Assembly: GCA_003601535.1 (NCBI GenBank)
Contig: PIXW01000234.1
Coordinates: 1-6,188, forward strand
Reading direction: 5' to 3'
DNA: 6,188 bases
Origin: ANME-2 cluster archaeon
Lineage (GTDB): Archaea > Halobacteriota > Methanosarcinia > Methanosarcinales > Methanogasteraceae
Position numbers and translations under genes: made by a program. Of the stretch, positions 5,737 to 6,188 are shown piece after piece; positions within the stretch are counted from its first letter, which is position 1, and every line of letters begins with the position of its first letter. The notes under the pieces were generated by a model, which saw only the letters and a list, made by a program, of their open reading frames with translations, did no database searches and had not been told where the DNA came from.

Positions 5737-6188
5737 TCACGGATCAGTATGCGTCCGCTCCCATTCCTCGAGCGGCACAGAGAACTTGCGCTCAACGATC
5801 TCCCGGTGCAAATTGTTGTAACTGCAGAACGATATCGCTCGACCATCCGGAGTTGCATAATGGATGCCGCAGCGCTGCACCCGCTCAAGATCGATGTTAT
5901 ACAGATCCTGAAAGTGCATGATTCCCAGAAACAGAGTCTTCCGGTGGAACTCTTTTATGACATCTTCGGTTCCTTTGGTGAGTGCATGAATGAGTAGTTT
6001 CTTGACATCCACGCTCTTCGGTGCTTTTTTTGCATCAATAAACTGCGCGATATGCGATACAATACCTGCAGTGACATGCAGTTTGTTGATCGTCTTATGA
6101 TCGTGCGTGCGAGCAGCCTCACCCAGATATTCGAGCAATCCCTCGACATCGATGAACCGCGTGATCGGAATAAAATGACCATCCTCGA
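5737..6188 (-). CDS. C-terminal part of a radical SAM-family protein, probably COG1964/Tes-like (5' end cut by window edge)
   Basis: The frame is open from the right edge to TGA at 5737-5739, giving about 149 residues of C-terminus. The internal TTG at 6138 is not a credible start because the frame reads on upstream as EDGHFIPITRFIDVEGLLEY. The segment CGIHYATPDGRAISFCSYNNLHR, with two cysteines (plus-strand positions about 5869-5801), followed by the VPLEEW ending, resembles from memory the C-terminal tail of archaeal COG1964 radical SAM proteins. That group includes MJ0619 and the tetraether lipid synthase Tes, which couples lipid chains in archaeal membranes. The radical SAM CxxxCxxC motif would lie outside the window and cannot be checked. 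If the call holds, it sits upstream of a membrane isoprenoid-linked ABC1 kinase, though 405 bases and a separate promoter divide them. A different radical SAM subfamily is possible. Confidence 0.6.
   Translation of the reverse strand, partial: EDGHFIPITRFIDVEGLLEYLGEAARTHDHKTINKLHVTAGIVSHIAQFIDAKKAPKSVDVKKLLIHALTKGTEDVIKEFHRKTLFLGIMHFQDLYNIDLERVQRCGIHYATPDGRAISFCSYNNLHREIVERKFSVPLEEWERTHTDP

Noticed and set aside
5644..5997. Plus-strand 117-codon open frame in the intergenic region and over the radical SAM gene
   Set aside because: Most of it is antisense to a minus-strand frame with a coherent conserved C-terminus, and no promoter or ribosome-binding site precedes it.

Overview
The window looks archaeal, most likely from a methanogen or a related Euryarchaeota/Halobacteriota lineage. 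The evidence is BRE/TATA-box promoters 25-45 bases upstream of starts, a TrmB-type regulator, archaeal HAE3-type RND and COG2426 small exporter proteins, and the C-terminal part of what looks like a COG1964/Tes-like radical SAM protein. All supported genes lie on the minus strand, so transcription runs from the right edge to the left edge. The long plus-strand open frames are antisense shadows.

In transcription order: (1) 6188-5737, C-terminal part of a radical SAM-family protein, cut by the right edge. (2) 5736-5332, a 405-base gene-free stretch with a stem-loop, two diverged ~50-base blocks in inverted orientation, the TATA box of the next gene and an 11-codon upstream ORF ending in a TAATG overlap. 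(3) 5331-3637, a full-length ABC1/UbiB-family atypical kinase with two C-terminal membrane helices. (4) 3515-3093, a COG2426-type small membrane exporter. (5) 3014-2232, a TrmB-family regulator. (6) about 2207 to the left edge, an HAE3/MMPL-type RND exporter lacking only its last C-terminal residues.

Genes 4-6 look like one regulated export cassette. The promoters of the small exporter and of the TrmB gene share a 54-base module (42 of 54 identical without gaps), made of a BRE/TATA core and a second conserved block farther upstream. The TrmB gene also has an inverted repeat at its predicted transcription start, and the RND gene follows it directly. The simplest reading is that the TrmB protein controls itself, the RND pump and the small exporter in response to an unknown ligand.

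The main oddity is the start of the RND gene. The frame has no ATG, GTG or TTG between the upstream stop codon and the end of the first membrane helix. A good GGAGG ribosome-binding site sits 8 bases before an ATC codon, so the gene uses a non-canonical start, carries a start mutation or indel, or contains a sequence error.
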